DNA of 64,000 nt. Source: Bugula neritina (Eukaryota > Bryozoa > Gymnolaemata > Cheilostomatida > Bugulidae). The stretch spans positions 286,001 through 350,000 of the forward strand of contig OZ037766.1 in NCBI GenBank assembly GCA_964035545.1. The letters run 5' to 3'. Position numbers and translations under genes: made by a program. The notes under the pieces were generated by a model that did not search any database, was not told the DNA's origin, and saw only the letters and a list, made by a program, of their open reading frames with translations. Positions 42,383-55,500 of the stretch are shown here, piece by piece. Each line of letters begins with the position of its first letter. The stretch's first letter is position 1.

Positions 42383-44405
42383 AACTTTAACCAAGAATCA
42401 ACATTTGATTGGATAAACTAAATAACGACCAAGTAAGTAAGTAGTTAAAAGACCACAATTCTCAGTCCCCCATTAATAAACATGCATTATTTGATTAGTC
42501 AATGTGACAACACTCTTCGATTATGAAAGGACACGCCTACCAAATAATTCCCTAAGAACACTCATCTATCAAATATTATATCTACTGAACTAGAATAATA
42601 TGATATCTAATCAGATGTAATGAGGTTTTTAAACTGGAAATTCACAAAAGAAGTTTTGTATTGAAGCTTGCTCTTCAGGCTTTTACAAAAGATCACACCT
42701 GGTATCTATTATGACAGGAAGTCCATTTTCTATGATATTTCAAGTTCCCTGCAGTATTAGATATAAACTGTATGATTGAGTGCCGTGACATGGAAAGAAT
42801 CTGTGGTACTGAGACTGAGTTCTAGAGAGAATCTCTGTGGTACTACAGACACATGACTGTATATATAATACTAGAATGAAGGCAGCTCATCTCTATACTA
42901 CATCTTCAACTGAGGGGAAGTACCTACACGTGTTGTAGTGTGTAGATACATGTGGGCTGTCAGGTGACCCACCCTTAGTATTGTAGAAATAGTCAATATA
43001 ACTCTAGACTACATTATATCACATGAGAATGTTTATCTCAAGTATTATATTTATATTTAACAAGTGACAAATATTAAGATAACAGCACAGAAATATTCCT
43101 CCCCTATTTACTTAATCTAAAACTTAGTAACACAGTTTATAAAACACACCCCTTCACCTTGGGACTTTAACCTTCATCTAGCACATTTATCAGCTAAATA
43201 GTGTTTGTATAATACTTCATAATGCAGTTTTAGATAACAATATTTCCCATCAGTTTTGTTTTACAGATAAAAATTTTCCATCACACCCGCTGCCCATGTC
43301 TTTGAGCTGACTTACAGTCACAGTAACTATTGCTGACTATTCACTATGATTGACTCACTCAGTAATATTTCACAGTCAAGTCCCCACTATATCAATGTTG
43401 GTGTAGCTAATGTACACATCTTAGAGTGTCAACTAACTCACTACTCTATCAAATGTTACTCCATCTAACAGTTGATGTTGTCTCCCCCTTCAGCATTCTC
43501 ACTGCATGTTGAGACCCTGTAGCCTCTGTCCCATCTCTTCTCACAACTTCTCACTCATATCTGTTTGTTGACAGTCTGAGTCTACTCATGTTTATATGTT
43601 ACATTACATAATATAAGACTATGAGATAGTATGAGTCATGGGGTAATATGGACACTGCTTTACCAGATTGACACAAACACTACATAAATGAGCTTAGAGC
43701 TCAGAGCAAGGCAGAAAATACTTTACTGCTGTCTTATTGGTTAGAATATTTCACTTCCTACCAGCAGCTGGGTAGAATAATAGGCAGCAGGTAAGATAGC
43801 TGACTTTAACCTCTAGTCTGAAAGGGAGAGTAAAGTGGTACATGATTATATACAAGAGTTGGACTGTGTGAGACATCATTAAGTATAGAGTAATACTTGA
43901 GTGACCAAACTACCCTGAAATATGTCAAACTGTATTATATTTATAGCTATGCTAATAAAAGTGTGTAAATATTTAAGTTACATGCAAGTAATGAGATATT
44001 TTATCTACAAAACAAGTTCTTATTTCTCTAAAATGTTGTCAACCAGAAAAGGTTGGCACTAAAATATGTTAAGTTGTCACTTTAAAGTAATCAACATTAT
44101 CTTTATAATATTTATAATTATACCAATAAATCTCTTGGAATATTTAATCTGCACTCAAGTGTTTGGGATATTTTATCACAAAACAAACAAGTTTCTTTCT
44201 CTAAAGTGTTAGCAGCCATTAAAGGGTTGACACTAAAATATGTTAAGTAGCTGCTACCCCAGAGTGAATATATTATGTATTATCTTTATTATATTTATAT
44301 TACTTATTAGACATTGCTCAATAACAAGGAGTCATGTGGTACTAGTATCAGAGTGAGGTTTAGCTATTTCCTGTCTCTGTTATTAGTTGTCATGGAGACA
44401 AACTT
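42383..44405. other. Non-coding tail of unit 3
   Basis: Homologous to 12,247-14,260, including the imperfect internal direct repeat (GGTTGGCACTAAAATATGT near 44,050 and a related copy near 44,225). No gene is seen. Confidence 0.6.
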
Positions 44406-44520
44406 ACTTAGTGGGTGGTCACATGATTACTTAGTGGGTGGTCACATGATTACTTAGTGGGTGGTCACATGGTTACTTAGTGGGTGGTCACATGATTACT
44501 TAGTGGGTGGTCACATGATT
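44406..44520. repeat. 23-bp minisatellite, about 5 units (unit 3)
   Basis: Short counterpart of the roughly 60-unit array at 14,261-15,643. Confidence 0.95.
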
Positions 44521-46547
44521 ATTCCTCAGAGTAACAGTTTCTTGCACTCACTTTAGACACAGTAAATAAAGGAGACAACTCCTAGCTTTTAATGTACATT
44601 GGAATACTTTTACAGCAGTTAATGGATCCCACATTATAGTTGGTAATAGTTAGCAGACCAAGTGTTGGATATTTGCACTGTCTGTCACTATCAAGACATG
44701 AGAACCACCTGCTGTATACATGTCAACAAAGTGACACATGTCAACTGGTGTGACAGGTACAGCAACTGTCATTAATATAATAATTTTATAACAATATATT
44801 GAAAAAAGAATAAATTATACAGTGCAACAAAACTTATTAGTGGTTATCTCCACTTTGACTATCATAACTCTGATAATACTATACAAATAGATTTCAGTTC
44901 ATTTTGAATAAATAGTTACCTTCTGGTGTAATACACAATACGTAATGTCACGCTTACACTAACAAGTTTGAAAACGTAGGAAAAGTCTCCAACTTTAGAT
45001 TGCATACTACCTCCTTTATGCTGCATATTTTAAATTAGCAATACTAGCTATTGGGGCCATGATCATTATTGGCAAAAGCTTTACAAGATAGGATAACTCC
45101 TAATGGAAATGAATGTAATATCATGTGACGGAGTATTTTTAGTAATTGACCAATCACATTTATTGTTTTTCAAAGCTCGCATTTTCAAGTGAGACTAGCA
45201 TGCTAAAAAGAGAAATAACAGCTTTTACATAGGCTTGAGAAAGTAATTATTAATAATATTATTATCATAATCTTGAGCCAAAACCGACTATTGTAAATGT
45301 GATTATTATAAAAAACTGTAAACATAAGTTTTTAGCGATTTTCACTAGTCAGTGCTGTATTAGTATATAAATTATGTAATCACTGTAGAATCAATTAATG
45401 AATTAAACTTCTAGTTCTAGAGTTCTAGTTGTAGTTCTACTTCTAGTTTTTTTATTTTCCTTAGTTTTAGCCTTTTGCCTTTGGCTACAAGTTCCAATTT
45501 ATTAATTGTTGAAATTAAATTTATTATTTTAATTTATATTTTTATTATTTATTATGAATACTAATTTAATATAACCTTTGAGTTTGAGTCTTTAGTTATT
45601 ATTTATTATTACTAAAACTAAAAGTAAAACTCACTCGAAGTGATTATGATCATCACACTGGACGGGGACCGCCCTAAAGAGAAGGGGTTTGCTGCATATG
45701 GGTCATATGTTAAACAGTCATTGGTCAATAGTCATACAGCTAGTATTGGTTAGGCTGTATTGACTGAACAGAAACTTAAACCTGTCTTAACTCTTATGGC
45801 GCTCTCTGAAATATTGCCTTGGAGTTGATTGTGGCGAATTTTCAGATCCTGGATAGTCCTGATAGAATTATATTTATTATACTTATAGATTTGGATGATG
45901 CAAATAATTTTAATAATTTTAAAATTAAATGCTGATAGTAGTATTTTTACAAAACTTGAAGTTGTAAATAGCTTGAAATTGGATTAATATACTGCAAAGT
46001 TTGAAAACATGAGGTTGCAATGTCTTAGTTTAAATTTTAGTTTTTGCATTAAGCTTTCCATAAATTTAATAACTTGTAATAATTTAATTTTTTTTATTAA
46101 GACTTGTTTGAAGTTCTTTAAATAGTTCACTACAGTTCCAATGTTTTCAAAGAACTTGATGGCTGTTGCATCTGGCATTGGCTTTGATGTTGGTTTTACT
46201 CTGTCTGTAGTATTAGGATTTTGGCATACTCAAATTTAGTTTCCTGTATTACTATAACTTTCAGGTATTGTCACTCAAGTCATTAGTATTTCTAGTATCA
46301 GTGTTTTCTCCTATTTTTGGTATTGTGCCTCATAACCTTGAATTACCATCTTTTGGTGTTGAGGGAATACTCTAGAATCTAAGAGAATAACAGTTTCTCT
46401 GCAAATACCATAAACACAATACTTGAACACTTGTGGTCATGGCAGAGTTTCACTTTGATTACATGTTGAAGTGCATTCATCAGTTGCTTATATAATTGTT
46501 CACATTGATAAGGTTTAGCCTAATTTCTTGACTTATCATGATTCCAG
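44521..46547. other. End of triplication and region upstream of CEP192-like gene
   Basis: Similarity to unit 1 continues to about 44,890; beyond that the sequence is single-copy and AT-rich. ATTGGT (inverted CCAAT) motifs at about 45,720-45,755 could belong to the promoter of the downstream gene. A minus-strand frame at 45984-46178 shows no recognisable domain. Confidence 0.45.
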
Positions 46548-49500
46548 ATGGAAGATGAGGGAAACACTGGCACCCCTCAAAAGCAGATGTTTGTTGAAGA
46601 GACATTACTGTCTACTCCAATACCTCTAGTAGAGTCAACACGTTTGTAAGTTCAGCTTTCATGTCTAGTCTCATCATCAGTCTGTCACATCTCATATTCA
46701 ATCTGTCACATCACATATTCAGTCTGTCACATCTCATATTCAGTCTGTCACATCACATATTCAGTCTGTCACATCACATATTCAGTCTGTCACATCTCAT
46801 ATTCAGTCTGTCACATCTCATATTCAGTCTGTCACATCACATTCTCTCAACAGACCAGCTAACATGCTGTCCCGTATAACAACGTTCATTCCATGCTAAC
46901 AACACTCCCGCCGGGGGCCAAATATACATTGCTGCGTTACACGTATCCTAGGATTTTTAACTCTTAGTTAAAACTAAGAGGCACAATTCTTGCACCTCTG
47001 AGACTTGGAAGTAATACATTACAGTTGGCAATTTTATAACCTTGACCTTTAGCATGGTGTCTGTAATGTTTCTTGTTTGTTGTACGTTTGCGTGGGTAAT
47101 AATTAAGATGAGACCATTGGAATAATGTATCGTGACGTTTATTATTGTAAGGTATAAAGTATGCAGCTTGACAGCATAGAAAGAACTGCTGGTGATCATA
47201 AGTGTAAGGTATATATATATCACATAGGAATGAATCACAAATCTACGACATCATATGTATTAATAGCATATTACTGTTAAGTATATAAATAACTCAGCAA
47301 TTGTAAACAACATTATACTACATCTCCCCTTTCTAAATGTTTTATAATAGAAAAGCATAAAACAACAGTATAAGCATGATGAAAAGTTGGCATGCAACTA
47401 AACTAATTCTCACTAATGATTATAATGACATAATAAATGAATACAAACTCTGCATGCTATTAATTGCTAGGTGCTGGTGCAAACCTCAACTACTACCCAT
47501 GGCATGTTATTGTTAATTCTACATGTCATAACCTAATCTCTCTGGTTTTCTAACTAACCTTCCTCTCTGAGTTCTATATGCACCTGGAGGATTTACATTC
47601 GAACTATTTTCAGATTGTGAACTGTTTGAATCATCAGCTTGATCTATAGGAGGGCCAGGTACGGCAGGGATAGATCTGTGCATAGGGGGCAATACAGGAG
47701 TAGATATTTGTTGAGGCTCATTTGTTAAAGTTATATCCCCTCTAGTTCTACGGTACAATTTATTCTCGTTGGTTACTACCCAGTATGACCTTGGACCAGT
47801 CAGGTCTTGTTTTTGAATTTTTCCCAAAATCCACTTATCATTAATTTTTGCACGAACTCTCTGACCAGGTTTTAAAACTGAAAGTTCAGATTTAGCATGT
47901 CTGTCATAATTTAATTTCTGCGTAGATTTGACAATCTCAAATTCATTTTGAATTATCTGTTTGTCATAGCTATTTGGAAAAAGCGTTTTCAAATCTCTAG
48001 GAAGAGTGTCTGGCAGCACTCTACCTTGTAGTAGTACAGCTGGCGATGGTATTTTATCACTTATTGGAGTGTTTCTCAAATTTCTCAAACCACCATAAAA
48101 TGTTTTGCCTTCAGCTTTGCATTTTTTTAGTAAAGCTTTTGCAGTCCTAACGTACCTTTCTGCACACCCATTACTTTGTGGATACCCTGGTGAAGATGTC
48201 AAATGCTCAATGCCTTGTTCATTCAAAAATATTTTGAATTGTTGACTAGTAAACTGGGGCCCATTATCACTTCTAAGTACACATGCAACCCCAAAATCAG
48301 CAAATGTTTTCTCAAAACACTGAATCACTGATGAGCTTGTTGTCGTCTTTAATGGCTCAATAATTAACCACTTGATAAAGTAATCAACAATTAACATGAA
48401 ATCATTTCCGTCCAAAGAAAACAAGTCAGCTGCTACTGTATGAAAAGGATATTTAGGTATCTCACTAGCCATCATTGGCTGCCTACATTGCTGCTCAATG
48501 TTTTCCCTACATTGCACGCATGACTGAATCATTTCCTCAATTTGATTGTTTATTCCAGGCCAAAACACCGCTGTTTTTGCCAATGCCTTTGTTTTCACAA
48601 TGCCTTGATGTGACTTATGTAATTTTTGCAAAATTTCTGTTTGTTTTGACATTGGTACTATCAGCTTTGAACCAACAAACAGAAATTCATCACAAATTCC
48701 AATTTCATTACGCCATAGCCAATATTTTCTTCCAACAAAGCTGCACGATTTCCTATATGGCGGCCATCCATTAATTACCAATAGTTTGAGTGCCTGTAGC
48801 TCTCTGTCGCTCAAAACTGCTTGTTTGTATTCTGCTTTAGCTTGGTCAGAACAAAATATCATTTCAGGCAACTTGTTCATAGGATCAAATTCAGCAACAT
48901 TTACAGATGTATCTATGTCAGGGTATGATGCTCTACTCAGCATATCAGCTATGTACATTTCATTACCTTTCTTGTACACTAATTTGAAATCGTAGGACAT
49001 TAACTCAAGCAGCATTCTCCTAATTCTAGGATTTGTGTCCTCTATGTTTTTCTCCACTATGCCTAGTAAAGGCTTGTGGTCAGTTTGCACAAAAAATTTG
49101 CTACCTCCATAGACATAATAATGAAACTTCCTACAGCCAAACAACACTGCTAACAATTCCTTTTCTATTTGTGCATAGCGCTTCTGAGTGTCAGTTAATG
49201 ACTTGGCTGCAAATTCCACTGGTTGGCCTTTTTGCATTAAAACTGCCCCCAAGCTAAATGAACTAGCATCCACTTGCAGTGTTATTTCTTCATCAGAATT
49301 AAAATGCATCAAAAGTGGTGCATTTGAGACAAGTTGCTTAATTTTAACAAATGCATTATTGTGTGCCTTTTCCCAAATAAAAGTTGTATTCTTTTTCAAC
49401 AGCTGTCGCAATGGTTGTGTTTCATTTGCCAAATCAGGGCAGAATTTTCCCATATAATTAACAAACCCAAGAAATCGTTGAACATCATTTTTGCATGTGG

Positions 49501-52500
49501 GAGTCAGCATTTCCTGAATTGCTTTAGCCCTATTTCTTTTTGGCAAAATTCCATCACCTGAAATTTCATGGCCTAGAAAGTTAACTACTTGTCTACCTAT
49601 AGCACACTTCTCAGGGTTTAATTTCAGATTTATCTCACGGCATCTCAACAAAACTTCCCTAAGCCTTCGGTCATGAATCTCTTTAGTAGGTGCATGGATT
49701 AGCAAATCATCAATATAGATTTCAATTCCCTCTATATCACCTAGTTTTTGACACATTGTTTTATGAAAAACCTCAGCACTTGAATTTAACCCGAACGGCA
49801 GTCGTTTGTAGTTGTAACGCCCATAGGGTGTAATAAATGTTGTCAATTTACAACTTTCTACATCAAGTGGTATCTGGTGAAAACCATTTGTAGCATCTAG
49901 AGTACTAAAGAATTTTGACTGGCCTATCCTGCTGTATATCTCTGTAGTTGTAGGCAACTTATAGTACTCTCTCATGATCTCTTTGTTCAACAGCCTAGGA
50001 TCTAAGCAAAGCCTTATTTGGTTGTTAGGCTTTTCCGCTACTACAATGGGTGAAACCCAATCTGAAGGCTCATTGCATTTTTGAATAATTTCTAATTTCT
50101 CAAGCCTATCAAGCTCTGCTTTTAGCTTTGGTTTTACATTTATGGGAACAGGTCTAACATTACATACTACTGGCTTAGCCTCAGGTCTTAGTGTAATGTG
50201 GTGTTCTATGTCTAATTTTCCAAACCCCTTAAAAACATCCTTGAATTCTTCAACTATCAACTTACTGCTATCAGTATCTACTTGCTCTACCTGATCTATT
50301 CCTATTAGACCAAGCTCCTTGATGGTGGGCAAGCCCAAAAGAGGTGTGTTTTTAGCAGTGGTTACATAGAACTCAGATTTGTAGGTTTTACCCCTAAAAC
50401 TGAATGGCAGTTCTACGACTCCATCTACTGGAATAACATGTCCAGTGTAGCCTGTGAGCCTTGTACCAGCTTTTCTAAGTTCCCTACTTACATCAAGATT
50501 TTCAAAAATATCTCTTGTCAAAACATTAACTTGTGCACCTGTATCAACTTTCATGGCAACCTTAGTTTTACCAAAAACAAAATTTTCAAACCAAACTGAA
50601 GAATTGCATGCATTAAGCTTAACATTGCTACATAATTCTACATTAAACATGCATGGTTCCTCATTGACATCTGTAGTAGCATCTGGTACTTGTACAGCAT
50701 TAGTCGTAGATTTCGTTATAGCCTTAGATCTACATACCTTAGCAAAGTGATTAAATTTACCGCATTTGTTACAGGATTTTCCATACGCTGGGCAGTGTCT
50801 CCTTCTGTGACTAGATCCGCAGCTATGGCAGTTGTTAATAATATCCATTGTATGTTTTTTTGGCTGAAAATTGTTTGAGTAATCTTTTTTCCTTATTGCA
50901 TCTACATCTGCTGGTTGCTCTGGTGCAGCACTCGCAAGGTTTCTCTGTATTATCTCCTTGGCTCTCATGCGTTGTGATACGTTTTCTAGCGTTAACTGAT
51001 CTTCTGTCAGTTGCTGTAGCTCAATTGACAGAGCCTTGTCTTTCATCCCTGTCAGCAATCTATATTTAATGTTATCATTTACCGCATTGCCAAATTCGCA
51101 ATGTTGTGCTAAAGAGTATAGTGCCCTGATATACTCCTCATTGTTTTCATTAGGTTCCTGAGTTCTTCCATTGAACTGCACAATGTGATGTGCCTTGTTT
51201 GTCCTAGGTTTGAAATATGTGTCAAATGCTTCCTTTACCTTATCATATTTCTTTCTGTCATCATTTGTGAGTGGTAGCTGTATAAAAATGTCCTCGGCTG
51301 CTTCTCCCATCGTATATAATAGACTGTCTATTTGTAAGTCGTCAGCTTCTTTTGACATTTTTGTTACATTGTGATATCTGCCATATCTTCGTATCCACTC
51401 ACCCCATCCACTTGGGTTAGTGAAGTCAAATGATGAAGGTGCTCTGGTAGCCATTATTCTTCTTTCAGGTCACACACTTCTGACACCATGTAATGTTTCT
51501 TGTTTGTTGTACGTTTGCGTGGGTAATAATTAAGATGAGACCATTGGAATAATGTATCGTGACGTTTATTATTGTAAGGTATAAAGTATGCAGCTTGACA
51601 GCATAGAAAGAACTGCTGGTGATCATAAGTGTAAGGTATATATATATCACATAGGAATGAATCACAAATCTACGACATCATATGTATTAATAGCATATTA
51701 CTGTTAAGTATATAAATAACTCAGCAATTGTAAACAACATTATACTACAGTGTCACTCCACTTTCCTAGCTGTCTCGCATCAGCACGCTGACTTAGCATC
51801 TGCATTTCAGTTTCATTTATCTCTGCTTTGTTTTAGTGAAGGGAGGGACTCGGCGTCCAGCATATTGGATCTCAATGGTGAGTATTCATTGGTTCTCGGA
51901 TGTGCAACAACATCTCATTGGTTTATCTGATGATATCTATTATCTGATTGGTTTATCTAATGCTGTGCTATGTCACACTCTCACAGTGTCACACAATGTC
52001 ACACTCTCGTTACAGATCTGAGTACCCTGTCAGTGAAGGACAATGTGAGACCCAAACCACCAACAGCTCTGTTCCCTGGTAAGAGAACTAAACCTCACAG
52101 GCTGCTGTTTAGAGTTTACAGCTAATATCTCTGTTGTTCATGTAGTTTAGGGTGGTCAGCTGTTAGCCCTACTACTACAGTTACAGCCTCTCCTGGTACT
52201 CTGTCTATCAGCTACGGAGTAGACAGTTGGGGTACAATGTTGTTAGAAGATGAAATATTGGGCTTTTGAAGGCTTTGCATTTGATAGTTGTGTTGTTGTT
52301 ATGGTACAATGTGTTGGCTGCCAATGTGTTTGAAATGTACTCTCTGTGCTGTGAATAGAACTTAAAATAATGTGTATGAATAAACAGTAACCAACTGGTA
52401 GTTGAACCAAATAATTGAAAGGATATAAATACTGTGATTAATATTTGTTTTATACAACTTTTATTATTATCCTAATAATATAATAATATATTAATAGTAA

Positions 52501-55500
52501 TATATATCTGGTAATATATCTATAGTAATATATCTATAGTAATATATCTATGGTAATATATCTATGGTAATATATCTATGGTAATATATCTATGGTAATA
52601 TATCTATGGTAATATATCTATAGTAATATATATATGGTAATATATTTATGGTAATATATCTATAGTAATATATCTATGGTAATATATCTATGGTAATATA
52701 TCTATGGTAATATATCTATGGTAATATATCTATGGTAATATATCTATAGTAATATATCTATGGTAATATATCTATAGTAATATAGCTATAGTAATATATC
52801 TATGGTAATATATCTATGGTAATATATCTATGGTAATATATCTATGGTAATATATCTATGGTAATATATCTATAGTAATATATCTATGGTAATATATCTA
52901 TAGTAATATATCTATAGTAATATATCTATGGTAATATATCTATAGTAATATAGCTATAGTAATACGTGTAGTAAGTAGATAACAAAGTTGCTGAAGAAGT
53001 CAATGCTGTTTCAGATAACTCGAGTCAGAAGAGCAAATCATCGAGTGAGTCAGGCTCAAAGAGTAGAATTCCTCGACTTTCTACGAAACCTTCCCCCGCA
53101 GTGACTGAGCAAACAGGAAACAGTAATTCCCCCGCAGTGACTGAGCAAACAAGAAACAGCACCTACGTAGTGGGTGTGTCAGAGAAGAACGAGTCATCAT
53201 TGGACAAGACAGTCAGCACTGGTCAGCCGAGCCGAGCAATATCCTCGTCTACAGAGGAAGTAGAGGGAGTGGATGCAGTTACCCCCTCCCAGTCACTCAA
53301 TCTCATTCAACTTGACACTCCTGAATCACTTCCTGTTAGCTCACTTCCTGTCCACTCACTTCCTGTCAGCTCACTTCCTGTCAGCTCACCTTCTGTTAGC
53401 TCACTTCCTGTTAGCTCACTTCCTGTTAGCTCACTTCCTGTTAGCTCACTTCCTGTTAGCTCAGAGGAAGTTGGCGAGTCCCTGGAACCTCCCGATGGAG
53501 ACTCGACTCTGAAGCTGGAGACTGCCGACCTGATGACATCACCAGATGCACAGGAAACAGGAAGTGTGGACAGAGAAAGAGCAGAACGAGATCTCCCGGC
53601 AGTCGGTTGTCTCTCTCAGAGTCAGCAGAGGACAGCCGACTCTGTTCCCGGAGAAAGTATTCCCATAGACCATGAGCTGACTCTCCACTCAGTTTCTGCT
53701 GCCGTGCATGCTGCCGAACCAACCAATCAGAGTGGAGTATTGAATACAGAAGACCTGTCTGCAACAGCTGACAATACGGGCTCACAGTCTCTCGGCCTCT
53801 CACTCTACCTCTGCCCTGTAGAGATCTCTGCTATCACTGACTCCTCCCACTCAGGTATTTCCTGTTAGACAATAATATTATATAGTATATCAGCTAGTAG
53901 AGTATAATACTGTATTATATAGTATATCAGTTAGTAGAGTATAATACTGTATTATATAGTATATCAGCTAGTAGAGTATAATACTGTATTATATAGTATG
54001 TCAGCTAGTAGAGTATAATACTGTATTATATAGTATATCAGTTAGTAGAGTATAATACTGTATTATATAGTATATCAGTTAGTAGAGTATAATACTGTAT
54101 TATATAGTATATCAGCTAGTAGAGTATAATACTGTATTATATAGTATGTCAGCTAGTAGAGTATAATACTGTATTATATAGTATATCAGCTAGTAGAGTA
54201 TAATACTGTATTATATAATATATCAGTTAGTAGAGTATAATACTGTATTATATAGTATATCAGCTAGTAGAGTATAATACTGTATTATATAGTATATCAG
54301 CTAGTAGAGTATAATACTGTATTATATACACACAAACATACTACATTAACAGGTAAACATGGACACACAATAGGACACACTCTATCTAGTAGCTATTCCT
54401 TTCTTGTTTGTAGTTTAATGTTTACCGCCATTCATAGTTGTGTTGACAATGCACGCTATAAATAGGTTTTAAATAGGTGTTTAGTAACTAATTAGTTACT
54501 CTTGTTTAGTTTACTAAAATGACAAGCTTTGCCTGTTTGACAGAGTCAGTTTGTTGTTTGCTGCCACTGGTTCATGCTGCCGCCAGAGCTGCCTTGTTAG
54601 CTTCTCATTGGCAGCAACTGATTTAGTGGTTAGCTGTCTCAATCACTCTCAGTCACTGACACTCACTGATACTCACTGACACTCAGTCACTGACACTGAG
54701 TCACTGACTCACTATGACTCTGCACTTCCTGTCTATGATCACAGAGGAACTGGACAGCACGTCCTCTGTCAGCATGGTGAGTGATGCCAATGACTCAGTC
54801 AAGCCGTGCTACTCTGAAGAGGTCATCCAAGCACTGATGTCTAAAGACGGGAAGACGGTCCTCAAGGCCATTTCACAGTGAGTTCTAAACTTGCGAGCAG
54901 CTCATTGAGCTCTATACTTGCGAGCAGTTCATTGAGCTCTATACTTGCGAGCAGTTCATTGAGTTCTATACTTGCGAGCAGTTCATTGAGCTCTATACTT
55001 GCGAGCAGTTCATTGAGTTCTAGGAAACGGTTTATTATCTTCGGCTGCACTTATTGTAGGATTTCTCAGACTACAAGGAGCACGTCTGCTGCTATCAACA
55101 CGTCTGCTGCTCTCAACACGTCTGCTGCTCTCAACACGTCTGCTACCGAAGCTGCACTTTGCTCATCCCCAAGTAACGGTATGTTCTGCTGAAGCTCTAT
55201 CTATGTAATCAAGTGCTAATTTACTGCCTAATATCAGTTTGCCATTTGAGTGTGTATAGTTTATATTTCCTCAGCAGCTTCTCTCTCTCAGACTAGCCCT
55301 GCGACTCAGCCCACTTCTCAGACTAGAGTTGTGGATTCCTTCTTTGGCTCAGAGCTAAATGAACTGTCACACCTCTCTAGCAGCAGGAGAACGGCTAATC
55401 AGGTACTTTACATGTGTTACTACACTACACCACATGTGTTACTACACTACACCACATGTGTTACTACAGTACACCACATGTGTTACTACACTACACCACA

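Larger units (their letters stand above)
47062..51749 (-). mobile_element. Ty3/Gypsy LTR retrotransposon, full length
   Basis: A 4,688-bp element bounded by two 261-bp LTRs (47062-47322 and 51489-51749) that read as identical by eye, each running TG...CA on the minus strand. A 5-bp target duplication GTGTC flanks it. The primer-binding site at 51475-51488 (minus strand TGGTGTCAGAAGTG) complements the 3' end of animal tRNA-Leu. A purine-rich tract (AGAAAGGGGAGA) precedes the 3' LTR at 47323-47334. It lies antisense within intron 1 of the CEP192-like gene. Identical LTRs and an intact open frame indicate a recent insertion. Confidence 0.97.

Noticed and set aside
46955-46985. Short palindrome CTCTTAGTT-AA-AACTAAGAG near the LTR insertion
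   Set aside because: An isolated 9-bp arm hairpin is common in AT-rich DNA and nothing links it to the insertion.
46957-47238. Minus-strand frames within the LTRs (also 51465-51665)
   Set aside because: Two copies of the same LTR sequence reading into the flanks; not a separate gene.
48475-51069. Several plus-strand open frames opposite Gag-Pol
   Set aside because: They are antisense shadows of the long minus-strand retrotransposon frame.
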